A stretch of 64,000 bases of DNA from Symsagittifera roscoffensis (taxonomy: Eukaryota > Xenacoelomorpha > Acoela > Convolutidae), in contig NC_087063.1 of assembly GCF_963678635.1 (NCBI RefSeq), forward strand, positions 50,915,220 through 50,979,219, in the 5' to 3' direction. The notes beneath the pieces are model-generated. The model made no database searches. It was not told where the DNA came from and saw only the letters and a list, made by a program, of their open reading frames with translations. Both the position numbers and the translations under genes were made by a program. Shown piece after piece: positions 39,561 to 48,270 of this stretch. Every line of letters starts with the position of its first letter. The first letter of the stretch is position 1.

Positions 39561-40666
39561 TGGAACCGGATCTTCCGTTCACCATACAGACTCGTCAGAA
39601 GGACGGGATGAGACCAAGGAAGAAGTATAATCCTTACGGTGACGACTTTGTAGTGGATAGGATAGATCTAAAGAAGATAGTGGAGGAAGTAGTGGGTCTA
39701 GAGGAAATAACTGTGTCACAAGACATTGACATAGTCGATGATCACGACGATGAGTGGGTTGACGACTGGTCGAAACCCGAGGTAGAATTCGACGACGAGC
39801 AACAGCAGTCATATGAACAAGACTTGACGAACCTGCGTGTCTTAGAGTGGCTGAATGAAACGACCTCGGATCCTGAGGAGACCAGTGTCACGATCCAAGA
39901 CGTAGATCGTGAAAGCATGAAATACATCAAGACCGAACGAGAGGATCCTTCCTGGGCTGCCCAGGAAGGACGGCTACTCATCCCAGCTTCTAACCTTGAC
40001 TTGATACCCGGTATGCGATCGACGAGGACGTCGATGGATGTTTTTGTCCGGGGAGTGGGGGTAGGACTTACCCACACTAAAAACTTGGTACTAAAAAAAT
40101 TAAGAATAGCAAGAGAAACAGGAGACTTAGAAGCAGAAACAGGCGAAGAGCCTAAGAAACCTGACATAGGCAGGGTAGTTGAGTCATATTTTAACTTACC
40201 AAATGAATATTCAAGTAACATAATACTAACAGACAAGGATTTCATACTCAGAAACAGAACATGTGCGATAGCAATCACCGCAGACATGAGTTTTAGGACA
40301 GCGTTAGCGGCAGATTTTAAGAGAGAATACAAAAACGTGGAATTCCTTTGGAAGCAAAGACCAGGGATAGGGGGCGTAGCAGCTTTACCTCCGGCGGCGT
40401 CGCAGATACCGGGAAAATACTTGTGCTTCTTGGTAACGAGGGCGACGGAGAAGCAGCACGTGGACCCAGAGAACCTAGTCTTGTCTTTGACGAAGCTGAG
40501 GGACTTCCTTGTCGAAATGGACGTGAAGGAGCTCTCGCTTCCAGTGTACGATCCAAACAGAGGAAAACTGCATCCTCGGGAATTGTACGCGCTTGTACAC
40601 GTGATATTCTCTGATACGAACATACAAGTATATCTACATAAGAAATATTACTTAAGTATAGGCTGA
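39560..40666 (+). CDS. Macro-like (ADP-ribose-binding fold) domain at the Pol C-terminus
   Basis: 368 codons. The first half is acidic linker (YNPYGDDFVVDRIDL, DDEWVDDWSKPEVEF). From a Met conserved in both elements (40,034, MDVFVRGVGVGLTHT) a folded domain follows: NIILTDKDFI, CAIAITADMSFRTALAADFK, RPGIGGVAALPP, GKYLCFLVTRATEKQHVDPE, LRDFLVEMDVKELSLP, IQVYLHKKYY. Strand-helix order and these landmarks fit the Poa1/OARD1 branch of macro domains (family knowledge). The Gly-rich ligand loop (GxGIA) reads RTALA and the catalytic GCGLD loop reads DPNRGKLH, so de-ADP-ribosylation is unlikely; binding is possible. It may be released by protease or started at the internal ATG. The fold call is by eye. 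Confidence 0.6.
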   Translation: MEPDLPFTIQTRQKDGMRPRKKYNPYGDDFVVDRIDLKKIVEEVVGLEEITVSQDIDIVDDHDDEWVDDWSKPEVEFDDEQQQSYEQDLTNLRVLEWLNETTSDPEETSVTIQDVDRESMKYIKTEREDPSWAAQEGRLLIPASNLDLIPGMRSTRTSMDVFVRGVGVGLTHTKNLVLKKLRIARETGDLEAETGEEPKKPDIGRVVESYFNLPNEYSSNIILTDKDFILRNRTCAIAITADMSFRTALAADFKREYKNVEFLWKQRPGIGGVAALPPAASQIPGKYLCFLVTRATEKQHVDPENLVLSLTKLRDFLVEMDVKELSLPVYDPNRGKLHPRELYALVHVIFSDTNIQVYLHKKYYLSIG

Positions 40667-41072
40667 GTGATGTGCGAGAGAGTGTTAGGCCAAAGACTAA
40701 GTTGTATGTAATATGTGATATGTGTGTTATGTTATGTTATGTTATGTGTTAGGTTATTAAGATCATGGGTAAGTAGGGGTTAGTGACCATGAACAACTGA
40801 ATGACGATCTTAGGAATAGATCCAAAGTTTGGACTGTCCAATCTTAGGTCGAATTCCAAAATTTTAGTGACCAATTGATTTTAATAAACTTTTAGGATAA
40901 ATATCTCTTTATCTGAACTGTTTTTAAGCAAATTTTAATGATATATGTTAAGGTGAAACTGACAAGTGTGATATTTATGACTTCTTTTCTAGATCCTGAT
41001 TGATCATTTAATTACTCACTTGAGTCAAAATCTTGGAATCGAATCGAGTCAAATCAAACTTGAAAGAATAGA
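40667..41072 (+). promoter_or_regulatory. Spacer with a conserved splice-acceptor-like site before the accessory ORFs
   Basis: GACTTCTTTTCTAG|ATCCTGATTGATCA with the AG at 40,991-40,992 is matched in element 2 by GACTTGTTTTTTAG|ATCTTGATTGATCA. The surrounding spacer is poorly conserved. This would give a spliced RNA for ORFs A onward. A (TTATG)n stretch lies at 40,730-40,750. Confidence 0.5.
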
Positions 41073-41756
41073 ATGGATAACTTCAACTTGGATGAATTGA
41101 TGGACCTGGCAGAGGCATATGTAGGACCGATGATAGATGCGATCTATCGTCGGCTGATCGATCGAGACTTCGCTCTGGAGGGCCCAGAGGTAGTCATGTT
41201 GCTGACCGCCCTGATCAACATCTTTGGGCACGACAACCGTGGGGACCGCCCCACGGAAGTCCTGTTGATGGCAGCATATGGAGAAAGAGGAGTACTAGAC
41301 CGCCCGAACATGAGAGTGATGAGGTGGAGAAACGGGGCTCTCTCAGGGAGTGACTTGGCGAATGAGCCTGGATTGGGAAGTTCTAGGACCTACCAACCAG
41401 GTGAGATGCCTATGCCCTCCAAGCCCAAACCTGGGTTGACGAGAATGCATCGGGAGATGAAGAGCAAGGCGACCTCGTCTGGTTCACCACTGAGAGCAGC
41501 CGTGCCACCAAAAAGGGCGAAAGTAGGACAGAAAGTTCAGACGAACCAAACCATGCAAGATCTGGATGAGATGAACGATGAGCTGAAAAGTACAAAGAAA
41601 GAGCTGGACGAGATGACCAGAAGCATGCTCCAGATGGAGGAGGATCGGGACATGTGGCGAAAGTTGTTTGAAGACTGCAACAAAAAGCAGGGTCAAGAGA
41701 TTGAGCGCTTAAGGCAGGAATACAAGGAAACGATTGATGCCATGGTTCAGAGCTAA
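41073..41756 (+). CDS. Accessory ORF A of element 1
   Basis: 227 residues, ATG start, intact. Not recognised. The N-terminal 100 residues are helix-rich (LDELMDLAEAYVGPMIDAIY, VVMLLTALINIFG) and shared with element 2 ORF A (RLID.DF, RGDRPTEVLLMAAYGE, MRWRNG, SGSDLANEPGLG). Next comes a Pro/Ser-rich basic stretch with PPKRAK, a possible nuclear signal. The C-terminus (about 155-220) is a charged coiled coil absent from element 2. It overlaps ORF F out of frame at its end. No signal peptide or membrane segment. Confidence 0.75.
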   Translation: MDNFNLDELMDLAEAYVGPMIDAIYRRLIDRDFALEGPEVVMLLTALINIFGHDNRGDRPTEVLLMAAYGERGVLDRPNMRVMRWRNGALSGSDLANEPGLGSSRTYQPGEMPMPSKPKPGLTRMHREMKSKATSSGSPLRAAVPPKRAKVGQKVQTNQTMQDLDEMNDELKSTKKELDEMTRSMLQMEEDRDMWRKLFEDCNKKQGQEIERLRQEYKETIDAMVQS

Positions 41757-42174
41757 CATGACTTCATGGTTGTACGAGTATGCGAAAAAGCATATGTCGA
41801 AGCACGGCAGGGTGTACAGTGAATATCAGCTGGACATTGGAGCAGGAGCTTTCAAGCGAACTCTCGTGACTCATCGGAATGCAGTGACCACCGCTGTGAA
41901 AAGAATTTCCAGGACGAGTGAACGTAGTGGAAAGGTGAAGGCAGAGATGTTAAAGGAAGATTTGGAGAGAAACGTGACGTTGTGTCTCCACAACAGCTTC
42001 TGCAGGAACAGAGAATCTAACGTGGATCCCCTACCTTGTTGTAAACAGAGGGTGGAAGAGCAGAAGTGTTGGAGGACGGCTTCCAGCAGCGTCAGGATAG
42101 CTAACGACGTGTTACAAGATACGGAGACTGAGAGTGCAGAGTCAGTATCACAGGAGGAAGAAATGGAGCATTGA
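41737..42174 (+). CDS. Accessory ORF F of element 1
   Basis: About 145 residues from the ATG at 41,737 (a TTG precedes it). Homologous to element 2 ORF F: MPWFRANMTSWLYEYAKKH, LVTHRNAVTTAVKRI, LERNVTLCLHNSFCRNRE and a Cys pair LPCCK. Basic and helical in the first half, acidic at the end. Function unknown; the conserved Cys residues might bind metal. Its start lies inside the end of ORF A, which fits either coupled translation or a frameshift that split a longer protein. Confidence 0.7.
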   Translation: MPWFRANMTSWLYEYAKKHMSKHGRVYSEYQLDIGAGAFKRTLVTHRNAVTTAVKRISRTSERSGKVKAEMLKEDLERNVTLCLHNSFCRNRESNVDPLPCCKQRVEEQKCWRTASSSVRIANDVLQDTETESAESVSQEEEMEH

Positions 42175-42980
42175 CGGATGACCGAAAAGCAAGATGGAAA
42201 AACAGACAAAAATTGGGAGAATTTAGAAGTTTTAGAACTTCTAAACGACGAAAGAAGAAGAGAACAAAGGAGTAATGAAAAAAAGCTAAAACTCAGAATT
42301 GTTTTATGTGTGTGAAAAAACTCAAGTGAGAAACCAAGCAACCAAGTTGTAATTGAAAACTGAAACATTTAGTTGAGTTTTGAAATTGTTGCATTTATAT
42401 ATTTGAATTTTGATTTTAGTAGAGTGGCTTTAGAGACACTCACTTACTATTTATTTAGAAAGGCTTAAGTGAAGGAGTATATTTAAATATTCCAGCCTGC
42501 ATGACTGTTTTTAATCAGCTAGGAGAACTGATCACTTTGTGGTGACATGGAAGGCTTGAGTAATCTCTCGAAGAGGGAGATTGTTTCATTGTTCTTGCTA
42601 ACCACCGAGTTTCTTAGTTTTAGTATTCAGGACAATAACAAGCAAGATTTCCGAAGGGAGAAGCATAGTAAGATAATTTTAGCTTGTTGGTTGGCAGGAC
42701 TGTCCTGCAAGCCAACACCTTTTAAATCTAAGAGAAAAAGTTTTAATCGGGACATTGACATTGGAAGTCAGAAAATATGTTTTTATCTTAGGTCATATCC
42801 TCAATGGGCAGATTAATGAAAGAATTTGAAGGCTATAGTGATGTAGTATGATGCCATTTGTATTCTGCAGTGAGTCGATATGACGTAGATAAAAGTAATT
42901 TCGTGCATTTTGTAAATTCTGCTCGATGAAACTGTATCTATTTTACGAACATTGCGTGATTCAATGAGGACATTGACCGG
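42175..42980 (+). other. 3' untranslated region of element 1
   Basis: No conserved ORF. A tight hairpin GCAGGAC-T-GTCCTGC (42,694-42,708) sits where element 2 has CGTGGC-ACG-GCCACG (45,751-45,765): different sequence, same kind of structure. Similarity to element 2 resumes at GTAGTATGATGCCATTTGT (about 42,844). Confidence 0.5.
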
Positions 42981-42995
42981 ACTGTCCGGGGAGTA
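42981..42995 (+). other. Polypurine tract of element 1
   Basis: ACTGTCCGGGGAGTA directly before the 3' LTR. The same ACTGTCCGGGGAGTA precedes the 3' LTR of element 2. Primes plus-strand DNA synthesis in this class. Confidence 0.75.
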
Positions 42996-43910
42996 TGTGA
43001 CATTCGACCAGAATGTGAAAAATGCAATCTCTGCAGAATTCGAATTTTTAGCAGCGAGCCTTCCGGATTGGTGATTATTAAGAACTAAGAACGTTATTGG
43101 AACGATTGGCAAAACGGTGAGGGCTGGAAAATTCTGGTATTTTAAAATTTCAAAAATTCGAATTATGACGTCATATTTCTGAGAAACGTCAGAAACGGCC
43201 ATTTTGGCTAAAACAAGAAAGAAAAACAGAACAACATTAGCTGCGCTAACAACAACTACGAAATCGAGATTGGAAAACGACAACGAGTTACAGAGTAACA
43301 GAGAACACTCCGAGTTGCAACACTCCGCTACAATAGTTGCAAGGCCGTTGCGAACAACGGTGAAGGGTGAAAGACGGCCTTCCGGATTAAGAAGAAATCA
43401 GGATTAACAAGCTTGATCCAGCGGATTTGTCAATCCGGAGGGGTAAAGGAACTGAAACTTTTATACTGTTACATAAACTTTTAGCTTCCTGTCATGTCCT
43501 GACTTGAATTTAATTAACATCTAGATTCATTTTGATAAGGATGAGAAGCTAGAAGTTGGGGGAAAGGGTTGATCCATCTTCGATGGAGATGATGATTTTT
43601 ATCTACTGAACAAAAACAATAGTAATATAATGAGTAGTAGCCCTGTTTTTAGGAGTGACCTCGTGGTCTGGGGATACTGAGACCCAGCCATGAGCTCACT
43701 ATTTCTGCATGTAATCTAGTTAATTTGAGTGTTTTGACCGAAGCCGAAAGCAGTAACGTTTTTGTCGACCCGATGTTAGAAAGACCACCGAAAAGTACTG
43801 GCTTGGTAGAGACGGTGAAAAGCATGCAAAGCTCTGTTTAGACGTTAGCCAGTCGTCTTAAGACTTAGTTTTGTCTTCCGTCGATATATATCTTCCGGGC
43901 GAATGTTACA
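42996..43910 (+). repeat. 3' LTR of element 1 (915 bp)
   Basis: Near-identical to 25,104-26,022. Preceded by the polypurine tract. Followed by TAAAGG, which does not duplicate the 5' flank. Confidence 0.95.
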
Positions 43911-44217
43911 TAAAGGTATAAGGAGATTCTAGTGAAAGCCAGATCGCTGGTGCAAAAAGAAATCGACGAACGGTGGTGGGCATCAGTTTTCCGCTTCGTG
44001 GGGCCTCAAGTTGAGGCAAGCTTAAAAACAACATCAGAAAGAGTCGGAGCAATAAGCAGAATAGTCCAAAAGCAGAATGAGTCCAAGAGCAGAAAAACAG
44101 AAAATATTGACTTATATTGGTTTATACGGGCTAATTGATAAAACAATTATAAGAATCGTCAAAAAATACCAAGAAAACGAATATATTAAGCATGAATTGA
44201 CTAATTTCAATAAGTTT
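43911..44217. other. Orphan 307 bp between two LTRs
   Basis: Neither LTR nor recognisable internal sequence. One open stretch from 43,932 to 44,138 (no ATG start) encodes ERWWASVFRFVGPQVEASL. It could be host sequence or a fragment of another element. Confidence 0.4.
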
Positions 44218-44570
44218 GTGACATTCGACCAGAATGGACAAAAATGCAGACGCAGCAATTTCGAGTTTTTAGCAGAGAACCTTCCGAATTGACGGTTTTA
44301 AGAGATTAACAACGTTATTGGGACGATTAGTCAAGCGGTGAAGGTCGAGATATTCTGGTATTTTGAAATTTTAAAAATTCGAAGAATGACGTCATATTTC
44401 TGAAAAACGTCAGAAACGACCATTTTGGCAGAAAACCGAAATAAAACACAACAACATTAGTTGCGATAGCGATAACGACGAGAATTGTGATTGGAAAACG
44501 ACAACAAATTGCAGAAGTAGCAGAGACCGTTCCGAGTTGCAACTCTTGTGTCGCTACAATAGTTGCAAGG
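44218..44570 (+). repeat. Left part of the 5' LTR of element 3
   Basis: Begins TGTGACATTCGACCAGAATGG like the LTRs of element 1 but diverged. It stops at AGTTGCAAGG, where element 2 is inserted; the LTR resumes at 62,809. The last five bases CAAGG are the target duplication. Confidence 0.85.
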
Positions 44571-45451
44571 TGTAACATTCGCCCAAATACTACAAAGCGA
44601 CGGAGCGTAGAAAAAGTACCTATTAACGACTGGCAGGCGTCAGTTACCTTAATCCTACTCGTTTTTCACCGTCTCGACCTTGCCAGTTGATTTTCTGGTC
44701 TGTTTAGGGCAAAGTAAAAAGTTACCATTTTTAGGCCATCAGTCAAACGACTTTTGATCAGCTTTCGTTTACATGCGAACACAACCACATAGCTGAGTCT
44801 CGGATCCTCAGACTACGTGATTGTCATTAAAAACACGACTCGAACAACCTATTTTAATATGTTTTTGTGTGACAGTTCTATATTAAATCCATTGGAGATG
44901 GATTGACCCTTTCCTCTTTCTAGCTACTCATATTCTAAAATATCAAACTATACCGGTGTTAATTTAAAGTTTCACGACATCCAAGTAGCTATACAGTCAG
45001 TTTATACAGTCCCTTCACATAAAACAGTCTCTGGGGGACCAAGCCTCCGCTCCCGTAATATTCCTGCGATAACGCTCTTATCTCTTCTAATTTGCGACCC
45101 GGGAGGTTACGTGGAATATTCCTTCCCCACCGAAGCTTCCTTCTCCACTAATATCCGCTGATAAGGGTCTTATCGTGCGTTGCTGCCACGATAAGAGGCT
45201 TCGTATTCTCCGTCTCTTGCACGACTGTTTTTCACAATATTTGTCGTTGTTCTGATTTTCCTAGTTCTTTTGGTCAAAATGGCCGTTTTTCGTATTTCTG
45301 AGAAATATCAACTTGAAAATCGAAATTTTAAAAATAGAAAATTTCAGAATACTTCGACCCTCCTTTCAAGCACTTTTTTGCTGTTAAGGCCTTTTCTCTC
45401 TGATTCGTGCTTCGTCGGAAGGTTGCGCTGTGCCAATCTGGCAGAATGGCA
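44571..45451 (-). repeat. 3' LTR of element 2 (881 bp)
   Basis: Near-identical partner of 61,926-62,808. The boundary at 45,451 is set by the CAAGG target duplication at the other end, which leaves TG...CA termini. Confidence 0.93.
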
Positions 45452-45468
45452 CATACTCCCCGGACAGT
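45452..45468 (-). other. Polypurine tract of element 2
   Basis: Minus-strand ACTGTCCGGGGAGTATG immediately before the 3' LTR; same as in element 1. Confidence 0.75.
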
Positions 45469-45904
45469 CCCCATCAATGTCCCTATTGATGGCATAACAC
45501 CGGGTTATCGTCAAGTAGTTATCCAGTTTTCTGTAATCAATCTTACAAATCGCATAAGAAAATGAAATTTATCTACCCCACCTCAACTCACTACGTGTTC
45601 ACAAATGGCATCGTACTACATCTCACTGCCCTTTAACATTTTCACAAAATTTGCACCATGAGGAGTGTCCTAGATAAAATTTCTTTTCTGACTACTTACG
45701 TCGTCTTGCCATAAAATTTCTTTTTGCTCTTTGTGATTAAAAAGTTGGGACGTGGCACGGCCACGCACCCGTTAAAATTAACTTAACGTCACTCACTAAG
45801 TATAATCAGTTATTTATGCGGTCCTTTCAATATCAAAACTAAGAAACTCTGTGGCTAGGAAAGTTATTGAGTTACCCACCCTTCTCGAGCGAGTTTACTC
45901 AATC
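45469..45904 (-). other. 3' untranslated region of element 2
   Basis: No ORF. Hairpin CGTGGC-ACG-GCCACG at 45,751-45,765, at the same relative place as the hairpin in element 1. Patchy similarity to the element 1 3' UTR (AGTTTCTTAGTTTTGATATT, GTAGTACGATGCCATTTGT). Confidence 0.5.
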
Positions 45905-46459
45905 TTACCATGTCGCCACACAGTTAAATTGTGTCTTACACAGGTTAAAAACTTCTCCATCTTGATCTTCAGCTTCGCTGTCTTCCAATACTTTCTCCAG
46001 CATGTCCATGGAGTTGCGGGCCGTGCCCCAACTCTCCTGTTCCAACAGCCTCGGTTTGCAACAAGGTAACAAGTCAACATTAACCTTTTGCTCCCGGTTC
46101 CTGCAAAAGCTGTTGTGAAGACACAGGCTCACGTTTCGTTCTAGGTCAGCTCTTAAGACCTCTTTCTTCTCATCTCCAGTTACACAAGGCGCTCCAGCTA
46201 CTCGCTTCACCGCCGTGGTGACCGCGTTTCTGTGCGTCAGGAATGCTCTCTTATAGGCTCCTGGTCCTATATCTAGCTGGAAAGATTGATAGGCTTCCGT
46301 GTTCCTCGACATGTGACGCTTCGCGCGTTCATACATCCATGATGTCATCACTGCACGGAACCAAGGCATCAATCTTTGCCTTGACCATATTCTTTCAATG
46401 GCCTTAGGTATTCTCAGAACCTTGCAGGTGGTTCTGAAAAGATCCAATTCACGACTCAT
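45905..46459 (-). CDS. Accessory ORF F of element 2
   Basis: About 184 residues from the ATG at 46,459, two bases after the ORF E stop, a spacing that suits translational coupling. Homologous to element 1 ORF F (LMPWFRAVMTSWMYERAKRH, LTHRNAVTTAVKR, LERNVSLCLHNSFCRNRE, LPCCKPR). N-terminal 35 residues (ELDLFRTTCKVLRIPKAIE) are missing in element 1. Function unknown. Confidence 0.72.
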   Translation of the reverse strand: MSRELDLFRTTCKVLRIPKAIERIWSRQRLMPWFRAVMTSWMYERAKRHMSRNTEAYQSFQLDIGPGAYKRAFLTHRNAVTTAVKRVAGAPCVTGDEKKEVLRADLERNVSLCLHNSFCRNREQKVNVDLLPCCKPRLLEQESWGTARNSMDMLEKVLEDSEAEDQDGEVFNLCKTQFNCVATW

Positions 46460-46461
46460 CT

Positions 46462-47466
46462 TCACACGTTGCTCAGCTGCTCAGGAGTCGGCACGGCCGT
46501 CTCCTGTTCACTTGTGTCCGCGTTAGCCTCCAGCCATCTCACCGCCAGCATGGCACTAACCACCACGATTGACACCTGTTGATTCTGATCGGGCAACCCC
46601 GTAGAGTACAACTCCTCCACGTCCCATACTAGCATCAGGTTCCCGCGTTTGGGGTACCACAACGTCTGCGCCAAGCAGTGGCAAGGATACTCCCCATGGG
46701 TTCTCACTATGTTCCTTCGGGTCCGATATCCTGAGGCTCCCAGCAACGGTTCCACCTCCATCAGAATTCTGTGTAAGTCGTCTTTCTCTTCTATGGTGGG
46801 GAATTCAGAGGGTAACGCTCCACTCGTTTTCTGTTTCTGGAACTCACTCACATTGCCTTCGTTTAATCTCAGAAACTCTTCACCCACTACGTCTTGCAAC
46901 TCGCCTTCAGATCTCTTCGGGACTGCCCGAAAGATCTTTGCCAACAAATCATATGACCTCTCCGACATTCTGGCCAACCTCACGCACTTTGGCACAGAGA
47001 AAAGTTGGTCAATCAACACCTGCTGTGTCCTCGCATCCATCACCACCATGTGTGTAGAATATCTAATACTGCAATATGGTGCGGAGCTTGAACCCACCAG
47101 ATATTTTGAACCAGTCGGTTTATGATAGGCCTCACTGTCTTTCAGATTCATCTTGTTCTCCAGAGCTTCTCTCCAGCCTCCGATCTTCTGCTCCGTCTGC
47201 AATGCTCCAGGGAATACTTCCACGCTGAGGGACGTCACTAGCTCATGGGCACTCTCCAGGCGCTCAAGCGATTCTATCGAACTCGTCATGCTACAAAATC
47301 CCAAGGCTGTGATCAAATTTACATCCGTCACCCCATGACAGTCCGCGACCAACTCCATACCACTCTTATCCGACATGCTCAATCTTCCGTACAATCGTGC
47401 CAGTTGCCGATGCTGCTCGCTCAGCGTAACCAGGCAGTGTCCCAGGTTACAAACATGTCCTTCCAT
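46462..47466 (-). CDS. Accessory ORF E of element 2
   Basis: About 334 residues from the ATG at 47,466, the largest accessory frame. Cys/His residues near the start (MEGHVCNLGHCLVTL) and near the end (YPCHCLAQTLWYPKRG) could bind metal. The C-terminal stretch VSIVVVSAMLAVRWLEA is hydrophobic but too short and interrupted for a clear membrane anchor. Not recognised. TGA is followed after two bases by the ATG of ORF F. Confidence 0.65.
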   Translation of the reverse strand: MEGHVCNLGHCLVTLSEQHRQLARLYGRLSMSDKSGMELVADCHGVTDVNLITALGFCSMTSSIESLERLESAHELVTSLSVEVFPGALQTEQKIGGWREALENKMNLKDSEAYHKPTGSKYLVGSSSAPYCSIRYSTHMVVMDARTQQVLIDQLFSVPKCVRLARMSERSYDLLAKIFRAVPKRSEGELQDVVGEEFLRLNEGNVSEFQKQKTSGALPSEFPTIEEKDDLHRILMEVEPLLGASGYRTRRNIVRTHGEYPCHCLAQTLWYPKRGNLMLVWDVEELYSTGLPDQNQQVSIVVVSAMLAVRWLEANADTSEQETAVPTPEQLSNV

Positions 47467-47493
47467 CCCACTGTGTTGAGCCAAGCATGTGCC

Positions 47494-48270
47494 TTACTTC
47501 AACCAATTACTCGATGGACCTTCCTCGGACAGCTCCGTGGATGGGTTGCTCTTCCGCTTCGTCAATCTCATGGCCAGCAGCTGATGTATCATTGCCAGAT
47601 CATGCAAACTCGCGTCATCATCTAGGTCTAACGTGATATCCGCCGTCATGTCCCAGATTAAACCGGCGTTAGGATGAGGACACCAAGAAGGCTTCATGAG
47701 TTCCCACATCGTCACTAGACTGGTTTTCAAGGGACCGTCCCAAGAACCACAATCAAAACTCACTTGCCCCTTTAGCTCGGGAACCGAGGGTTCGACCACT
47801 CGTTCTTCCAAGATAATTCCCAGCTTGGGTTGTTCCACCATCAGCATTCCAGTTTCTTTAATACGTTCAACCCAGAAATTGAGTACTATGACTTGCTCAT
47901 AGTCGAAGTACGCTTCCCTGTCTTCTTCATTCACGAAGGGATTATACGCCATCCCCGGTATGCCAGACACATATTGGAACGACTTCAGTTTCCCTAGTGT
48001 TGCAAACTCTTTTTGTCCTTTGACTGCTTCAATCAACTCCCGGCTCACTTTCAATTTTTTGCTGGAATATTTTCTCACCTCTTCCAACTTGCGATAGCTC
48101 TCCATGTCATTCGACTCCTTGCTTGGCACAGTCAACGGCATGTCCTGATATAGTTCCAGGAGTGCCCTGAGGAAGTTCCTTTCGCGATCAACTCCCGTTT
48201 GCCGAATGATCTTCATACATTCTCCCAAAACAGGAGTGGGGATCAATCCACCACGAACCTGACAAAGCAA
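47494..48270 (-). CDS. Accessory ORF D of element 2
   Basis: Open frame of 258 codons; the first ATG is at 48,216, so the start is uncertain. Mixed alpha/beta-looking sequence: FLRALLELYQDMPL, ASLHDLAMIHQLLAMRL, YEQVIVLNFWVERIKETG, VSFDCGSWDGPLKTSLVTMW. Not recognised. ORF E follows in the same frame after one TAA. Confidence 0.62.
   Translation of the reverse strand: MLCQVRGGLIPTPVLGECMKIIRQTGVDRERNFLRALLELYQDMPLTVPSKESNDMESYRKLEEVRKYSSKKLKVSRELIEAVKGQKEFATLGKLKSFQYVSGIPGMAYNPFVNEEDREAYFDYEQVIVLNFWVERIKETGMLMVEQPKLGIILEERVVEPSVPELKGQVSFDCGSWDGPLKTSLVTMWELMKPSWCPHPNAGLIWDMTADITLDLDDDASLHDLAMIHQLLAMRLTKRKSNPSTELSEEGPSSNWLK

Larger units (their letters stand above)
25104..43910 (+). mobile_element. 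Element 1: giant Ty3/gypsy-type LTR retrotransposon with macro-like and accessory ORFs
   Basis: 18,807 bp from TGTGACA to TGTTACA, including a 2,393-bp internal tandem duplication (about 16.4 kb without it). Order: LTR, primer-binding site, 3-kb leader, gag, protease, RT, RNase H, integrase, macro-like domain, accessory ORFs A and F, polypurine tract, LTR. RT-RNase H-IN order and GPF integrase tail place it with Ty3/gypsy. Pol carries frameshifts and stops; accessory ORFs are open. The flanks (GGTAA before, TAAAG after) do not form a clean 5-bp target duplication. No envelope-like protein (signal peptide plus membrane anchor) is visible. Confidence 0.92.

Noticed and set aside
39742-40623. 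Long minus-strand ORF (293 codons) opposite the macro-like region, with a partner at 51,090-51,506 in element 2
   Set aside because: Mirror frame of a conserved coding region; no start or context of its own.
43932-44138. ORF between the two LTRs as a gene
   Set aside because: No ATG start, 68 codons, no similarity noticed to either element; kept only as unexplained sequence.
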